DNA of 64,000 nucleotides from Plazaster borealis (taxonomy: Eukaryota; Echinodermata; Asteroidea; Forcipulatida; Labidiasteridae). Numbering within the stretch: the stretch's first letter is position 1; every line of letters starts with the position of its first letter. Under the pieces are notes generated by a model, which saw only the letters and a program-made list of their open reading frames with translations, was not told the DNA's origin and ran no database searches. A program made the translations under genes and the position numbers. Below, piece after piece: positions 53,703 to 64,000 of the stretch. The stretch is from assembly GCA_021014325.1 (NCBI GenBank), contig CM037464.1:6107127-6171126 (forward strand), read 5' to 3'.

Positions 53703-55351
53703 TTAACTGAAAGACACAAATCTTGCACGGACGTACACGTGGAATGGACGGACATGGCACTGCCGCAGTACACATGGGGAGATTCCCTTCAGAAGCTGCT
53801 CAGCAAACTGAAAATAAATATAAACAACCATGTCAAATAGAGATCATATTTGTGATGTCAGTTTGTAAAGTCCTTTTTTTTATCTCTTTTGTTCTGACAA
53901 ACTTCGCCTGCTTAGAGCAAATGTTTTTACTTAGTTAAATACAACAAGATCTGACAGAGGTTTTTTTTCATCGGCACAAACACTCCACAGCTGTGGGTGT
54001 CAACCTGGCGGGAGTTGGTGTACAACTTGACAGTCCATCTGGAGGAGGTTAGGGGTATCTCTCTTGCCCTGGCACTCATGTAGTTTCTGGAATATCAGAA
54101 AGGTGAAAAAAGTACACAACTGACATATTTCCAATACTTAAATGGGCAGATGAAAAAGATAATGTGAACTAGAAGCAGTGTCATTTGTAGCATGTTTAAT
54201 TTGTATTTCCTCAAAGTTATCATATTATCACAAAAGAATGGAAGCAGAATTGATGTACATACATGAAGTGAGAACAGTATCGCTTCTCAGCTTTGCTGTA
54301 TCCGGGAAGGGAATTTAGAGCTCCAACACATTTTGTTGCGGTGTTTGCCGCAAGCAAGACCCAATGATCATCATCAACACAAATGGGAAGCAAGATCCAC
54401 AAATAGTCAGCGAAAGAAATCTGAAATCAAAATTAGAAACATACATTATTGGATGTAGTCGAACTGGGTATTTCAGACCTGTTTTGATGATGTTGACTGT
54501 CCAGAGCTGTGCAATGTTCAATTTGATTCACAAGATCAGTCAACTTTGACTACATTTGGTAATTGTGATTCTTTTTTATTTGAACAGTATTTTAGAGGTC
54601 ACAGAAAACTTGTCTACAAATGTTTGGTTTTTATCAGTTCCTCATAATTAACCGGCATGAAATAGCAGTGTTTTAATGAAGTGTGGACTTGGAACAGAAA
54701 AATTCCACATAATGTAGGGACTTGAAACACCAGCCCAATGTATTGTAACCCTCACTGTCCATCCCTCTTTCCCATCATTTAACGTAACTAGCCTCCACTA
54801 ACCAACCCCAAATCGCCCTTTCCACGGTCACATCTTACTGTTTACCCAGCCCACCCACTATTCTGTCTTTCTTTTTACCACTGACTGACTCCCCCTCAAT
54901 TTTCTTTGTTCCTTTTCTAGATTACACCTGACGTAAGTTACCTAACCCTCACCATCTACCCTACTCCCCCCTCCCCTGTTCGTCTTTTCTTATAACTTTC
55001 TGATGAGGCCTGCTCTTTCCCTCATAAAATGTCCTACCATATACATGCTCCGATGTGCATCAGGCATGTATTTATGCACTGTGTACGCCGTACGCTTAAG
55101 CCTAGCTTGTCTTACCCTGCTACTGAACTGTACTATACTAGCTACTACCGTACACTAGTACTTGAGTACTTACTGATCTTATCGTACGAGTGCTTTTTCG
55201 CCTGGCAACGCACGACCCTCTTCTGGTTTTCAGAAGAACCTTCTCTGTAATTCCCGCTCGTCAAATACTCGATTATGCGATTGCTTTTTTCACAATACTG
55301 TCGGAGACGATTAACTCGATCACCACTCGATTTACTTGTGGACGCCGCCAT
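53703..55351 (-). CDS. Ulp1/SENP-like (C48) cysteine peptidase gene with integrase-gene-type N-terminus
   Basis: Exon 1 is 55351-55174 (MAASTSKSSG..., donor A|GTAAGT, phase 1). Three further exons fit together in phase: 54420-54263 (after GATTTCAG), 54086-53978 (after ATTCCAG) and 53807-53703 (after TTTTCAG, TAA stop). They carry a Ulp1 core: catalytic His in DDDHWVLLAA, ALNSLPG (Asn where the acid usually sits), and QVDTHSCGVF with the oxyanion Gln and nucleophilic Cys. Ulp1-type enzymes cleave SUMO-like conjugates. Exon 1 (NRIIEYLTSGN..., ENQKRVVRCQAK) resembles the start of integrase-Ulp1 proteins related to KRBA2/Ginger elements, from memory. Its phase 1 does not match phase 0 at 54420, so an exon is missing or unseen, and no integrase is visible. 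The donor at 53978 (TTT|GTGCCG) is weak. It may be a domesticated or decaying gene. Confidence 0.6.
54421..55173. other. Gap where integrase exons would be expected, none seen
   Basis: AT-rich then CT-rich DNA (54730-54980 is pyrimidine-rich on the + strand). No frame on the - strand shows integrase motifs or a phase-1-to-0 linker exon that I can recognise. Confidence 0.5.
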
Positions 55352-56207
55352 GACAGCTACACGAGCTCGAGCAAAACAGTCGACTCATGATCAGCCCGGC
55401 ACTAAAATCGACTACTTTCGCTTGCTGTGCGCAGGTATGGCATGACGTAATACTACCGTATTTGGTAGTCCGGACCTTTTAGCACACTGGACATCTGAGA
55501 CTGCGACACCGGGAAATCTAAAAGGAATTCCCAAAATTTTTACAAAACAAAAGAATATGCGAAAGAGAGGGGGAGAAAACAAAACAGTTGTCAATTTTAC
55601 AGCACATTTTGTCTACAAAAAATATGATTAGGCTTTTAACACTTGCAAAAAGTTTAACTTTCTTGAGCACTGTCCAAAATGCCTATTTTTATGTGAATAT
55701 ACATGTTCTCTACACCTTTTTTTCTAGTCCACATGCATTGGGGATCAGTTTGGGGTACTTTTAAATATGTTTGAAATAAATCAAAGTCAAACTATTTTAC
55801 AGTTTTGACAATAATGAGTAGCTTTACAACTGGTCTGAAAATGACACTTTTTTACTTCACTGTAGGCCTACCATTTATAATAATAAAAAGGTCCTTTCAG
55901 TTCAATCTTTTTTTGAAACTCTCATCTATTTTTGAACTTATGTACGTTGTTCTTAACACTAAACAGCCTTTAAGAAAAAAATATACTGTAAGGAAATTCT
56001 TCAGGAACAAACAAGAAACAGTACGGCCTCAAAATACATTCTTACTTCTTTAAGATGGTAAACATGAATCACATCTCTGATTGCAAGCAATTTCTGTCTT
56101 TTATCTTGACTTTCCTTTATCATGTCAGTCATTATAACCACTTCATCTGTATGCAGATACATACATCTGCATCTAGACACATCCACATCGTCCAATATTA
56201 TCACATA

Positions 56208-56504
56208 CTACTTGGCAGAGCTGGCAAAATTGTGGTAGGCTCTAAACTGACGTATGGCAGGTGAGCTGGCAAAATTGTGGTAGGCTCTAAACTTACGTAT
56301 GGCAGGTGCTGATCCGTACCCTAAGATAACACCTGGCTGCTTGTAGACACAAGTTGCCAGGAACTCCCACACACTTTTACACTGCTCCTGGTACTTTAAG
56401 TCAAATATGTAATGTGCCTTGCAGCATGTATCAACAGCTTTTTGCAGTGAAGGTTGTGGAATGCTTATTCTTTCCAGTCTCACAAATGACTGCGATGGGT
56501 TCAA
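56208..56504 (-). pseudogene. Unrecognised protein fragment ending in a 45-bp tandem duplication
   Basis: A - strand frame reads AVDTCCKAHYIFDLKYQEQC then VWEFLATCVYK. The wording resembles a conserved block of uncharacterised proteins that I associate with transposon-derived genes. The end of the frame is repeated because 56218-56262 and 56263-56307 are a 45-bp direct duplication. Function unknown. Confidence 0.4.
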
Positions 56505-56508
56505 CTCG

Positions 56509-56600
56509 TTATCAGGGTATAGTTGTCATATTTAGCGGTGCAAGCTTGGCCTTGGCATTTACGAAGGAGCTGTGTTTATGTCCTTCTGCATCAACAAGAT
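56509..56600 (-). mobile_element. Short BEL/Pao pol fragment
   Basis: GGGTATAGTTGTCATATTTAGC and GGTGCAAGCTTGGCCTTG repeat 51796-51835 (RNase H region of the BEL copy). The match ends where GGCATTTACG begins. Confidence 0.55.
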
Positions 56601-56749
56601 GTAGGTAACTGACAGCACCATAATCTCGTTTCAGCTATGGTGCTAGGAATAGTGGTCATCCTACCCTGACTGGGTCTCGAGCTTCTTCGGCCACCATTGT
56701 CACAAAATGCGCAACGTCATCACTATTTGGAGGCCTAGATTTAGTGTTC

Positions 56750-57449
56750 TCTATCTTGTGTACCTCTCGTAGCCATCTTGCTCTCAGGTGGTATGTCAAT
56801 TTCTCTACAATTAAGGAGAAGGCTAACTCTGTTGTTTAACTCAATGAGGTACCCCATGGTGTTAAGTGTCTTATAACAGAATCGCAAATCGTTTGCGAGA
56901 TCTTGCAGTGATTGGTTGCAGTACTGGAGCAGACAGGTCATTTTCAGCTGCTCTGCAAATTTCAATGGCTCGCTGCAAGGTTAAGTTCTTCTCGCGAAGA
57001 AGTCATGCTCTAGTACTATCCTCAATAATCCCCAAAACAATTCTGTCCTTAATGAGACCTTCTCCAAGGTTTACAAACTCACATGTCTGGGCTTTCTTCT
57101 TCAGATCTGTGACAAAAATATCATAGTGTTCTCCCTGCATTTGCGTACGAGTGTTGAACTTGTGCCTCTCATAAGTAACATTCTTTTGTGACTCATAGTA
57201 ATCTGTGAATTTTGTTAACAGAACATCTGGCTTCTTTTTGTCATCTTCATTATCAAAGTCAAATGTGTTGTATATTTCAAGTGCTTCTTCTCCAATAGTG
57301 TGCAACAACGTGCAGCATCTGACATTCATCGGTTTTTCTTCCATCCACGATGCTGTCATGTACAATTGAAATTGTTGTTTCCACTTATGTAAGTTTTCAA
57401 AGACATTTCCCTCCAGACAAAGGCCATCTGGTAGCTTGATGCTATCCAT
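56750..57449 (-). pseudogene. Gypsy-type Gag fragment
   Basis: The frame from 57449 to 57003 starts MDSIKLPDGLCLEGNVFENL and contains WKQQFQLYMTAS, LLHTIGEEALEIY, FNTRTQMQGEHYD and LIKDRIVLGI, the core of the capsid-type Gag of many Gypsy elements. One in-frame TGA (about 57003) interrupts it. Reading continues as LLREKNLTLQRAIEICRAAE to about 56850. No protease, RT or zinc knuckle follows. Confidence 0.75.
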
Positions 57450-57499
57450 CTATTCACTAAAGTTTACTTCTGACACCACGTAATAATTTGGGAGGCTGG

Positions 57500-58080
57500 A
57501 TGGCTGAAGATTGAACTTGATTCTATACTTTTATTGCTGTAGCTCTTAAAGTGTGAATGGCCTTAAAACATGGCCGCTTGCTACTCAACATTCACTTGTT
57601 ACACACAGCCTCTTAAGGCGCTCTTCTAACAAAAACAAGCTGTATATTTTAACAGTCTCCTTGGCAATAGTGTCCTGGTGTGATATTTGGGTGTGCAGAC
57701 TGGACTGGAGTATGGTCATATGTGCCAGAGGATGCTTCGGTGTAAGTGGAGCACACTTCTGAACCAGCCTCCTCAGTCTCAGCATATGTCTTCACCAGAG
57801 CGTCATAGTCGCCTCACTCCCTGTACATGTATCTAAAATAAATGGCACTTCTTGCCCACATATAGTGACTGCAACTTCTGCGCTGCTTGCGACTGCCTTG
57901 CCGAACACCTCCTCTTGTGACTGCATACCTGAGCCATCAATCTCCTCCACTGGTGGCTCCTGATTTACAATAGAAGGCTGGCGTTTGGGGAGTTCTTGCT
58001 CTGGGGGGTCTTTGTCTGGTCCTGGGGTGTAATGGTGGGGCTTACACCCAGCTTCTATTCCGAGGGACCTCTAGGGTTTA
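57500..58080. other. No recognised gene between Gag fragments
   Basis: Mixed-composition sequence; possibly degraded retroelement DNA, but nothing specific is readable. Confidence 0.35.
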
Positions 58081-58081
58081 C

Positions 58082-58980
58082 TTAAACTTGCTTGGTCTCG
58101 GCTCCATCTTCTCGTACTGGATGGACACACCCTCGCAATGTGGCCAACACCGCCGCACTCTCACTCCGTCCTGACATTGTAGGGGCTTGAAGTAAAACAG
58201 ACATCTGTCTGCCCAGTTGTTCCACTGCTTCCTTGGTTGCTTTCAGTTGACTTGCCTGGTTGTCCAACAGTTTCTGCTGGCTAGGATCCGCTGGTCTAGC
58301 AGCGCTTTCTCTGGCCTCCACTTCTTGAAGGGGGGCGGGGGCATGGTTAATCTCTCATGATAGCACTTTGTTCTGAAGGTCGGTGAATGGAATTGAGGGG
58401 GTTGTCCTGGATATAGTGTCCACTTCCCTCTGTAGTGATGCATCAGATAGGCCTGCAGCAAACTTTTCACATAGAGTGGCATCTTTATTGTGAAGTTGAG
58501 GCATATCCTTAGAAGAAGCAAGCTAAACCTTCCTCAGCAGCTTCATCATCTGGAGAGAAAAAATCTTTGCATGGACTCTTACCTCCTGGGTTTTTTTCAG
58601 GAGTAGAAATCTTGCCATCAAGTTGAAGGTGTCTGGAAGCAGGTGTATGCCTTAAGCATGTGTGCTATGATGCTCTCTGGCCTTCCTCTTTCTGAAGGAG
58701 GACATAATGGCACCTCATCTCTTGCTGGGCCATTCAGGTGGTCCAGAACAAGCTGTGCTCCCTCAGCACAGACAGGTCCCTAGTCAGACGGCGCATGTCT
58801 TTTGCCCACTCTGTGACTTCGGGGTCTTTTTCAGACTTGGGCCTTCCAGCAAGCTTTGTTCCCCGATCCCTTGGGACCACCACAATCTTTGCAGGTTTAG
58901 GAGGTGCTGCAGGTGCCTCTTCCTCTTTCTTGTTTTCTTCTAGCTCCGCGAGTCTGCTGCTAAGCACCTTTTTCTGCTCC
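58082..58980 (-). pseudogene. Gag-like fragments (Arc/PNMA-like style)
   Basis: - strand frames read LEENKKEEEAPAAPPKPAKI and ...DMRRLTRDLSVLREHSLFW (58967-58734). Beyond that, in other frames, come HLNGPARDEVPLCPPSERG and MLKAYTCFQTPSTW (about 58740-58620). ASQLKATKEAVEQLGRQMS, coiled-coil-like, reads from 58270. The blocks resemble an N-terminal part plus the capsid of Gypsy Gag proteins. Frames shift repeatedly, so this is a remnant. Confidence 0.5.
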
Positions 58981-59075
58981 TCTTCTCTGCAGGGTCAAGC
59001 ACCAACCTTGTTTGGTATAAAACCTTCTACAATCTTGTCTACGACGCTTTGTGATAGTGGTTCTCTTTTGTTAAT

Positions 59076-59118
59076 ATGTTTATTTATTCCCCCCCCCCAA
59101 AAAAAAAAAAAAAAAAAA
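59076..59118. repeat. Poly-C / poly-A run
   Basis: Nine C then about 21 A at 59090-59119. Such a run could be a retroposed poly-A tail, but no parent sequence is recognisable to its left. Confidence 0.7.
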
Positions 59119-59215
59119 GTTGGCACATTGACCCTTGCAATAACTTTTCCCCTGACTCAAATATAGATCAACTTAATAATGCCTTATTGACAAGAAGGAC
59201 TTTATATGACCTCAC

Positions 59216-59511
59216 TCAAGTGAATGTTAGCTGGCAAGTGGTCTCATATGGGTTGTCACTTGAAGAGCTGTCAAAGGATGGATTCTTCCAAAACCCGGTC
59301 ACCAAGCAGTTGGCGCATATGGTGCAGGAGTTGCTTGGGTTTTCTGTCTCCAAGCACTTTGTCTGTGAGTAGTTGCTGCAGTCGCTTTTGTTCCGATGCT
59401 GTAGTGCGTTTGATGAGCTGTGCTTTGAGAGTAGTATATGGTGTATCCTGCGGTGGGTCGAGAAGAAGGTCCCCAACAGGATACATGGAAGAGGGCGCTA
59501 TAACAGTTCAA
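59216..59511 (-). pseudogene. Second Gypsy Gag fragment, different family
   Basis: - strand reading VGDLLLDPPQDTPYTTLKA, LIKRTTASEQKRLQQLLT and LGDRKPKQLLHHMRQLLGD, a Gag block common in Gypsy elements of aquatic invertebrates. About 70 codons are open, with no neighbours in frame. Confidence 0.7.
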
Positions 59512-60720
59512 TTAACAGTTCACCACAATCTTATCTACTCATCGTTAAAGGCACATTCTGCTTTAATTTATTAAAGTTATTTTAAGTCTTAAACAACACA
59601 AATGTTTAGGAAATAAAAGCAACTCATCTAAAAAATAACCAAAAAAATATCTGTCACACTTGTTACAGACCTAAATTCATGTTGCCCAAAGGCATTATGC
59701 GCATAATCATCACGGCCAAGTTGTTTTTCTTGGTTTTATGGGTGTTTTGGGGTGTTTTGTTTGTTGGACCCCTCCTTGGTATAATTCCTCATGGATGTCC
59801 GCGATTGCATGGCCTTCAATTTCTTAAGATCATGTATTTATTGGTTAAGAATACACAACATATTCATATTATTATTATTATTTTTGATATGATAATTATT
59901 ATGAATGTACTTGCACTTGGTACAAAGTGAAATCAAAACACAGGGGTTTTTTTTAAACAAAAGGTAAAATTAACTTACCACAACTATATTTCTTTTATAA
60001 TTCTGTGACTTAGTTACCTGAAAATGTGAGAATAAATTGTAAGGTTTGTATTGAATAGGTCTTGTTAGTCTATGAAAAATATCAATGATCACTTAGTCAG
60101 TTGCCCATCAATTCAGATCACTGTTTCAACAGTGCTGTAATTTAAATCAATTGACAACATTTTTGACCGCATGAGGGCGCTTTCATCGGGGAATTGTCTT
60201 GTAATCACAGCTACAGTTTCATCTGATTTTAATTGTCTGTACGTAGTTTCTTGCATCAATGACAAAGAACGTCAACATAATAATAGCAACAATGAAAACA
60301 AACCCAGCTTGTTTACCTGCTTTGCATCACGTGAATTCGGTTCACATACGCCCTCAGCCATTTTTGTTGTGGAAGATCCATTGCTCTTAAATCTAAGATT
60401 TGTGGTTGTTTCACTGATTAAGGAAGATGCAGGGGTCGGTTGTTAAATTTTCTTGAAGTACTCATCATTTTCTCTGTGGCTGCAAAATATATGTTGATGA
60501 AACCATGTAACACTTGGTGAACAAAGGAATTATGTTCTTTTAATTGCCAGTTCATTTAAAACTATCAATATAATATGTTGTAATTAAGGGTTGGGCCTCC
60601 AGATTTAATGAAAGGTTTGGAAAATTTTGTATTTAGGGTTTTGTATTTATGTTTTGCAAAGCATTTTAACGGGATGGAAACTTTTAATAATTTGTTATTT
60701 ATTTATTAAAACTTGATTTG
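59512..60720. other. AT-rich sequence without recognised gene
   Basis: No repeat family or exon recognised. GAGGGCGC and ATACGCCCTC near 60174 and 60349 are loosely inverted and may bound a small repeat. Confidence 0.4.
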
Positions 60721-60724
60721 CTGT

Positions 60725-60895
60725 CAGGTTGGCATTGTGGTTTCTTTTCTTGCCTTCTACCTCTTGGAACCCGGTTCGAATCCCACCAGGGGCACTACAG
60801 ATTGGGTTGAAGTCCCTACCTGATTGCGTGGGTTTTCCTGCCCCCTGCCCGCTCTGGTTATGCCACTAGAAGTCAATTATTGTATTTTGTTTAAT
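60725..60895 (+). repeat. SINE-like repeat, third family
   Basis: The B-box-like GGTTCGAATCCCACC near 60773, then GATTGGGTTGAAGTCCCTACC and GCGTGGGTTTTCCTGCCCC. It shares its layout with 38965-39120. Confidence 0.55.
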
Positions 60896-60899
60896 TGGG

Positions 60900-61890
60900 G
60901 TGAGTTTCCAAATTCCATGTACCATGCCTTGTATTAACTTTCCGCTTATCAAAACGAGGATGAAGGTTCAAATAGTTCCATTTAGGGTAGTGCAGTTCCT
61001 CAAGAGACCGGGTGACTCAAAAACATCACTTCCTACATTGTATATGCAAACAGCAGAGACCTTGTGTTGTTCATTGACTGTTCTTAAAGCCCCATAGGAA
61101 GTGTGTGATTTTGTAGGATTTGATCATTGATGTATGATTCATTGATCAGTACTGTGCCTGTACTTCACAGAAAAACTTCTGCTTAAGTCGTAGTATACAG
61201 CAATCAAGACTATATGTAAAAAGTAGACTCTCAGATGAACAACTTATTCACAAAATTTGTTTTAATTGTTACCAATATAAATTTACCAGTAATCAAATAT
61301 GTAACAGGGTGCTAATTTTTTGCCTGAATGAAATAAAATTGCCTTGCGTAAAAAGTGTGGTTTTACTCTTACTTTTGTGACTCCCCGCCCCCGCCATCCC
61401 CACTTTTTCTATACCATATGCCCTATAAAAGGCAAAGGCCCCCCCCCCATGTTCCAAACACACTGTTTTCCTATTGTACAGAAGTACACCCCTCCCCTAA
61501 AATCCTCTAAAGAATTCCTGAGATTCCAAGCACACAATTGAAGACACAAAGGGGGTACACCATGCCCTACATTGAGCACCAAATGCTTTTTCCCCACAAA
61601 ACTTGATCAGGGTCATGAGAGGTCAATTTGATGAAATCGTCTCATGTTGGTTGCATCAGTCCTTGCTCTATGGTTGTATGGAGAGTATAATTAATTTACT
61701 CATCCAAAAGTACACTGATATGTAGTTCCACCATGATTCCACTAATTGTTCTTAAAGTACTTTTGGTTTTGTGCACAGATTTCTGCATAGTTATTATAGT
61801 CTGCAATCTGCATTTTGTATGGAAGTTCTTGAGATGGGAGGTGGCAAGGCCATTTATTTGTTTTATTGTCCAAAGAGCACTTCTATTTGG
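60900..61890. other. Sequence without recognised gene
   Basis: Contains CCCCGCCCCCGCC near 61383 and a poly-C at 61440. AAAGAGCACTTCTATTTGG near 61871 looks like the edge of the CCTGGAAYTTCAT repeat family. No exon seen. Confidence 0.4.
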
Positions 61891-61896
61891 GCAGTC

Positions 61897-62334
61897 TTAA
61901 AGGGATTGTATACGTTAGGTAATTGGAATCCACTGTTTGTTTCAATCCTATATAGTTGTAGATATATACCATAAAACTAACCTGTGAAAATTTCATTTCA
62001 AAAGATGGTAGCGTTTTGGATATTGCCGAAAATCTGGAGCGGATGATGTCCACGCAGTAAGAATAATCTGCAATTGGAATACACAATCTGAGAAACGTTA
62101 CTGTCAGTAACCTTCTCAGATTCAAATTTTGGAGGATAAAAAGTGATATATTTTTCCATAAACGTAGTACTTCCATGGTACTTATAAGTGAAAAGTTTCT
62201 CAAAATGCATACTACTTCTAGCCAAAGCTGCTGTAGGCCTACGTACTTCTCAGCTACCTTCATGTTCTTACCATGCAAGTAAGTTTTTATTGCCATTAAT
62301 TTTCAGAGTAATTACCAAACGTATACAGACCCTT
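61897..62334. mobile_element. TTAA-type MITE, GTATACGTTTGG subfamily, reverse of 22602 copy
   Basis: TTAAAGGGATTGTATACGTTAGG to TTACCAAACGTATACAGACCC. The interior matches 22602-22990 inverted (GCCGAAAATCTGGAGCGG, CAGTAACCTTCTCAGATTC). Confidence 0.72.
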
Positions 62335-62789
62335 GTGGTCGAGTGATTTTATTTCTTGATTTTTTTTTAAATGCGATTTTAGATATTGTAGGCGAATTAA
62401 TATTGGACGCGTTTGTGAGTGACTCGACTGAAGTGGCTTACCAACATAAAGAGCAACAGACCGTAACTTTTGATTCAACTAGGAATCAACCATGCATTGC
62501 ATGCGGCTCGCACATGCGTGTGAAACAATGCTTTTATTTTGCAGGCAGCGCATGCAGTCTGTGTACACGTCGTACTCTACATTAACATACAGGACACGTA
62601 CACACACACGGTACTGCCGCGGTTCTGCTGATTCGAATCGATCTGACCTACATCTCTCTGCAGTAAAGTTTTACGCCATGAAAACCATTTAAATTGCAAA
62701 GCAATGTAGTTGAAAAAACCACCACCAACTTGTGTATGTAAGAGCAAGAGAGAATCACATGGATCTGTAAATTGAGGAAGGAACCAACT

Positions 62790-63078
62790 TTTCCTTGGCA
62801 CTACCATACATCGCGTTTGGGATGTATTCACCGGAGCTATCGGAACTGCTGGGCCGTATGCATGCCGTCCATTCGCCCACCACTCTTGTTGTCCCGCCCC
62901 ACGGTTCCACACCCACTTTTACGGTCGTTGACTTTGAACAATTTTGGACACTCCGCGCAGAGCATGAACTGCGGTCAAAAACACCATTGTAGTTCGTGTT
63001 TTATACAGCAAGATAAAAATACATTTCCACAGTTTTAATGTGTGAAAGAAGGAGTTAAATATGGATGAAAGTTCTGTG
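62790..63078 (+). other. CpG-richer patch and candidate first coding exon of a gene running off the window
   Basis: 62800-62995 is richer in CG than its surroundings (ATCGCG, CACCGGAG, CCCGCCCCACGG, CTCCGCGCAGAG). At 63061 AAATATGGATGAAAGTTCTGTG|GTAAGTAAAC gives a good Kozak-like ATG, six codons (MDESSV) and a consensus donor at 63079. This could be the 5' end of a + strand gene whose next exon lies past 64000. No homology supports it. Confidence 0.3.
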
Positions 63079-63427
63079 GTAAGTAAACATTGTAATTTTT
63101 TTATGTTGTGACCGATTCTTTTTTTTTTGGGGGGGGGGGGATAAATGTGGCAGTCTTTATACAAAGTCATTTTTAGATAGATCTGATGTATCCAATATCC
63201 TCGAGCACCACTTTTTTTCCTCGGATCATTATGGTCAAACATGCTATCGCCTACAATTTTGAGTAAAAATGCCGGCCTGAAATTTCATCTTTGAGAGGGC
63301 AACAAGGCCGTTTTCATTTTGCATAGGGCACTTTCATTTGAAAATCTTAGAGTATAGACTCTATGGGAAACTTTTGAAGGGGCACCAAGACCAGGACCAG
63401 GGCAATGAAGGCAGAGTGTAGTGTAGC

Positions 63428-63574
63428 GTTAGCCAGCGGGTGTCTTTTTGGACACCCTGTTTTAAATTTGGACACCCTGTTTTATCTGTTATTTACATGT
63501 AAATGTACTGTAAGTGAACAATTTGGACACCTAGTTTTTTAATTTCAAGCAAATTTGGACACCCTATAATATAA
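63428..63574. repeat. GGACACCCTGTTTT palindromic repeat, second copy
   Basis: GTTAGCCAGCGGGTGTC, GGACACCCTGTTTTA (twice) and ATTTACATGTAAATG match 30733-30905 in reverse. Confidence 0.62.
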
Positions 63575-63949
63575 TTAATAAAGGCACTGTACAGGTTTGG
63601 TACTCAAAATATATAATAGCATAAAAACTTACTTGGTAACGAGCAACGGAGAGCTGTTGACAGTATAAAACATTGTGAGAAACAACTCCCTCTGAAGTAA
63701 CGTAGTTTTGGAGAAAGTGGTAATTTCTCACTAAAATAATAAAATACTTCTTGCAAGAAGCCTTTTATTCCTATCTGAAAGCACACACATTTGTACAATA
63801 AGGGTGTTTTTTCTTTCATCATTTTCTTGCAACTTCAATGACCAATTGAGCCCAAATTTTCACAGGCTTGTTATTTTATGCATATGTTGGGATACACTAA
63901 GTGAGAATACTGGTCTTCGACAATTACCAAACGTGTTCAGTGCCTTTAA
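63575..63949. mobile_element. TTAA-type MITE, GCACTGAACACG subfamily
   Basis: TAATAAAGGCACTGTACAGG to CGTGTTCAGTGCCTTTAA. The interior is near-identical to 33890-34243. The left TTAA has mutated. Confidence 0.78.
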
Positions 63950-64000
63950 CAAAATCCTTGCTAAAACCTTGAATGAAGTCCTTTTGGCCTCTGTAATTCC

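Larger units (their letters stand above)
63276..64000 (+). repeat. Dispersed repeat, CCTGGAAYTTCAT family, copy 4, split by two insertions
   Basis: GCCTGAAATTTCATCTTTGAG to GGGGCACCAAGACCAGG at the left. The likely right end, TTTTGGCCTCTGTAATTCC, is at 63982-64000. Between them lie the GGACACCC repeat and a TTAA MITE. Confidence 0.6.

Noticed and set aside
55412..55594. - strand frame upstream of the Ulp1-like gene as an extra exon
   Set aside because: No homology and a poor donor; the MAASTSK start at 55351 suits the leader exon better.
62795..62992. + strand 65-codon frame ending in SKTPL
   Set aside because: It has protein-like composition but no ATG at its start, no clear acceptor before it and no recognisable homology; kept only as part of the CG-rich patch.

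Overview
This is a metazoan nuclear window: split genes with GT-AG introns, AT-rich introns, no operons and no ribosome-binding sites. The genes fit an invertebrate deuterostome. The dense population of short palindromic repeats, together with frequent TACATGTA-type words, reminds me of echinoderm genomes, perhaps a sea star. That placement is recognition from memory, not proof.

Four host genes are well supported. (1) A LAPTM4-type lysosomal four-transmembrane protein, + strand, six exons between 664 and 17292, with its first coding exon(s) upstream of the window. (2) NF-YC, the histone-fold subunit of the CCAAT-binding factor NF-Y, + strand, eight coding exons from 27841 to 35207, complete at 296 aa. 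A cluster of five inverted CCAAT boxes lies upstream at 25307-25550. (3) An EOLA1/CXorf40-type ASCH-domain protein, - strand, two exons between 40031 and 38384, 215 aa. (4) An ERICH1 orthologue, + strand, five coding exons from 40793 to 45154, 327 aa, head-to-head with EOLA across about 760 bp. A fifth, odder gene on the - strand (55351 to 53703) pairs a 59-codon N-terminal exon with three phase-matched exons of a Ulp1/SENP-like (C48) cysteine peptidase.

Most of the rest is mobile DNA. A 5,320-bp DNA transposon (3715-9034) with about 1.03-kb terminal inverted repeats and a 4-bp ATTC target duplication sits in a LAPTM4 intron. It encodes a large zinc-finger/DDE-like transposase of a family I cannot place. 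The same gene's introns hold a CR1/Jockey-type LINE (13020 to 9580, - strand) split by a pogo-like TA-flanked element, plus tRNA-derived SINEs. About fourteen copies of TTAA-bounded palindromic MITEs are scattered throughout, six of them from NF-YC intron 1 to its 3' flank. Other palindromic elements show 3-, 9- and about 12-bp target duplications.

From about 46.2 to 52.5 kb there is a nested graveyard of Gypsy-type and BEL/Pao-type LTR retrotransposon pieces, all on the - strand, and further Gag pieces lie at 56.7-59.5 kb. The last 4.5 kb is repeat-rich, with a GC-richer patch at 62790-63000 and a weak candidate first coding exon at 63061. I saw no CRISPR array, no rRNA and no intact tRNA gene; the tRNA-like matches are SINE heads.
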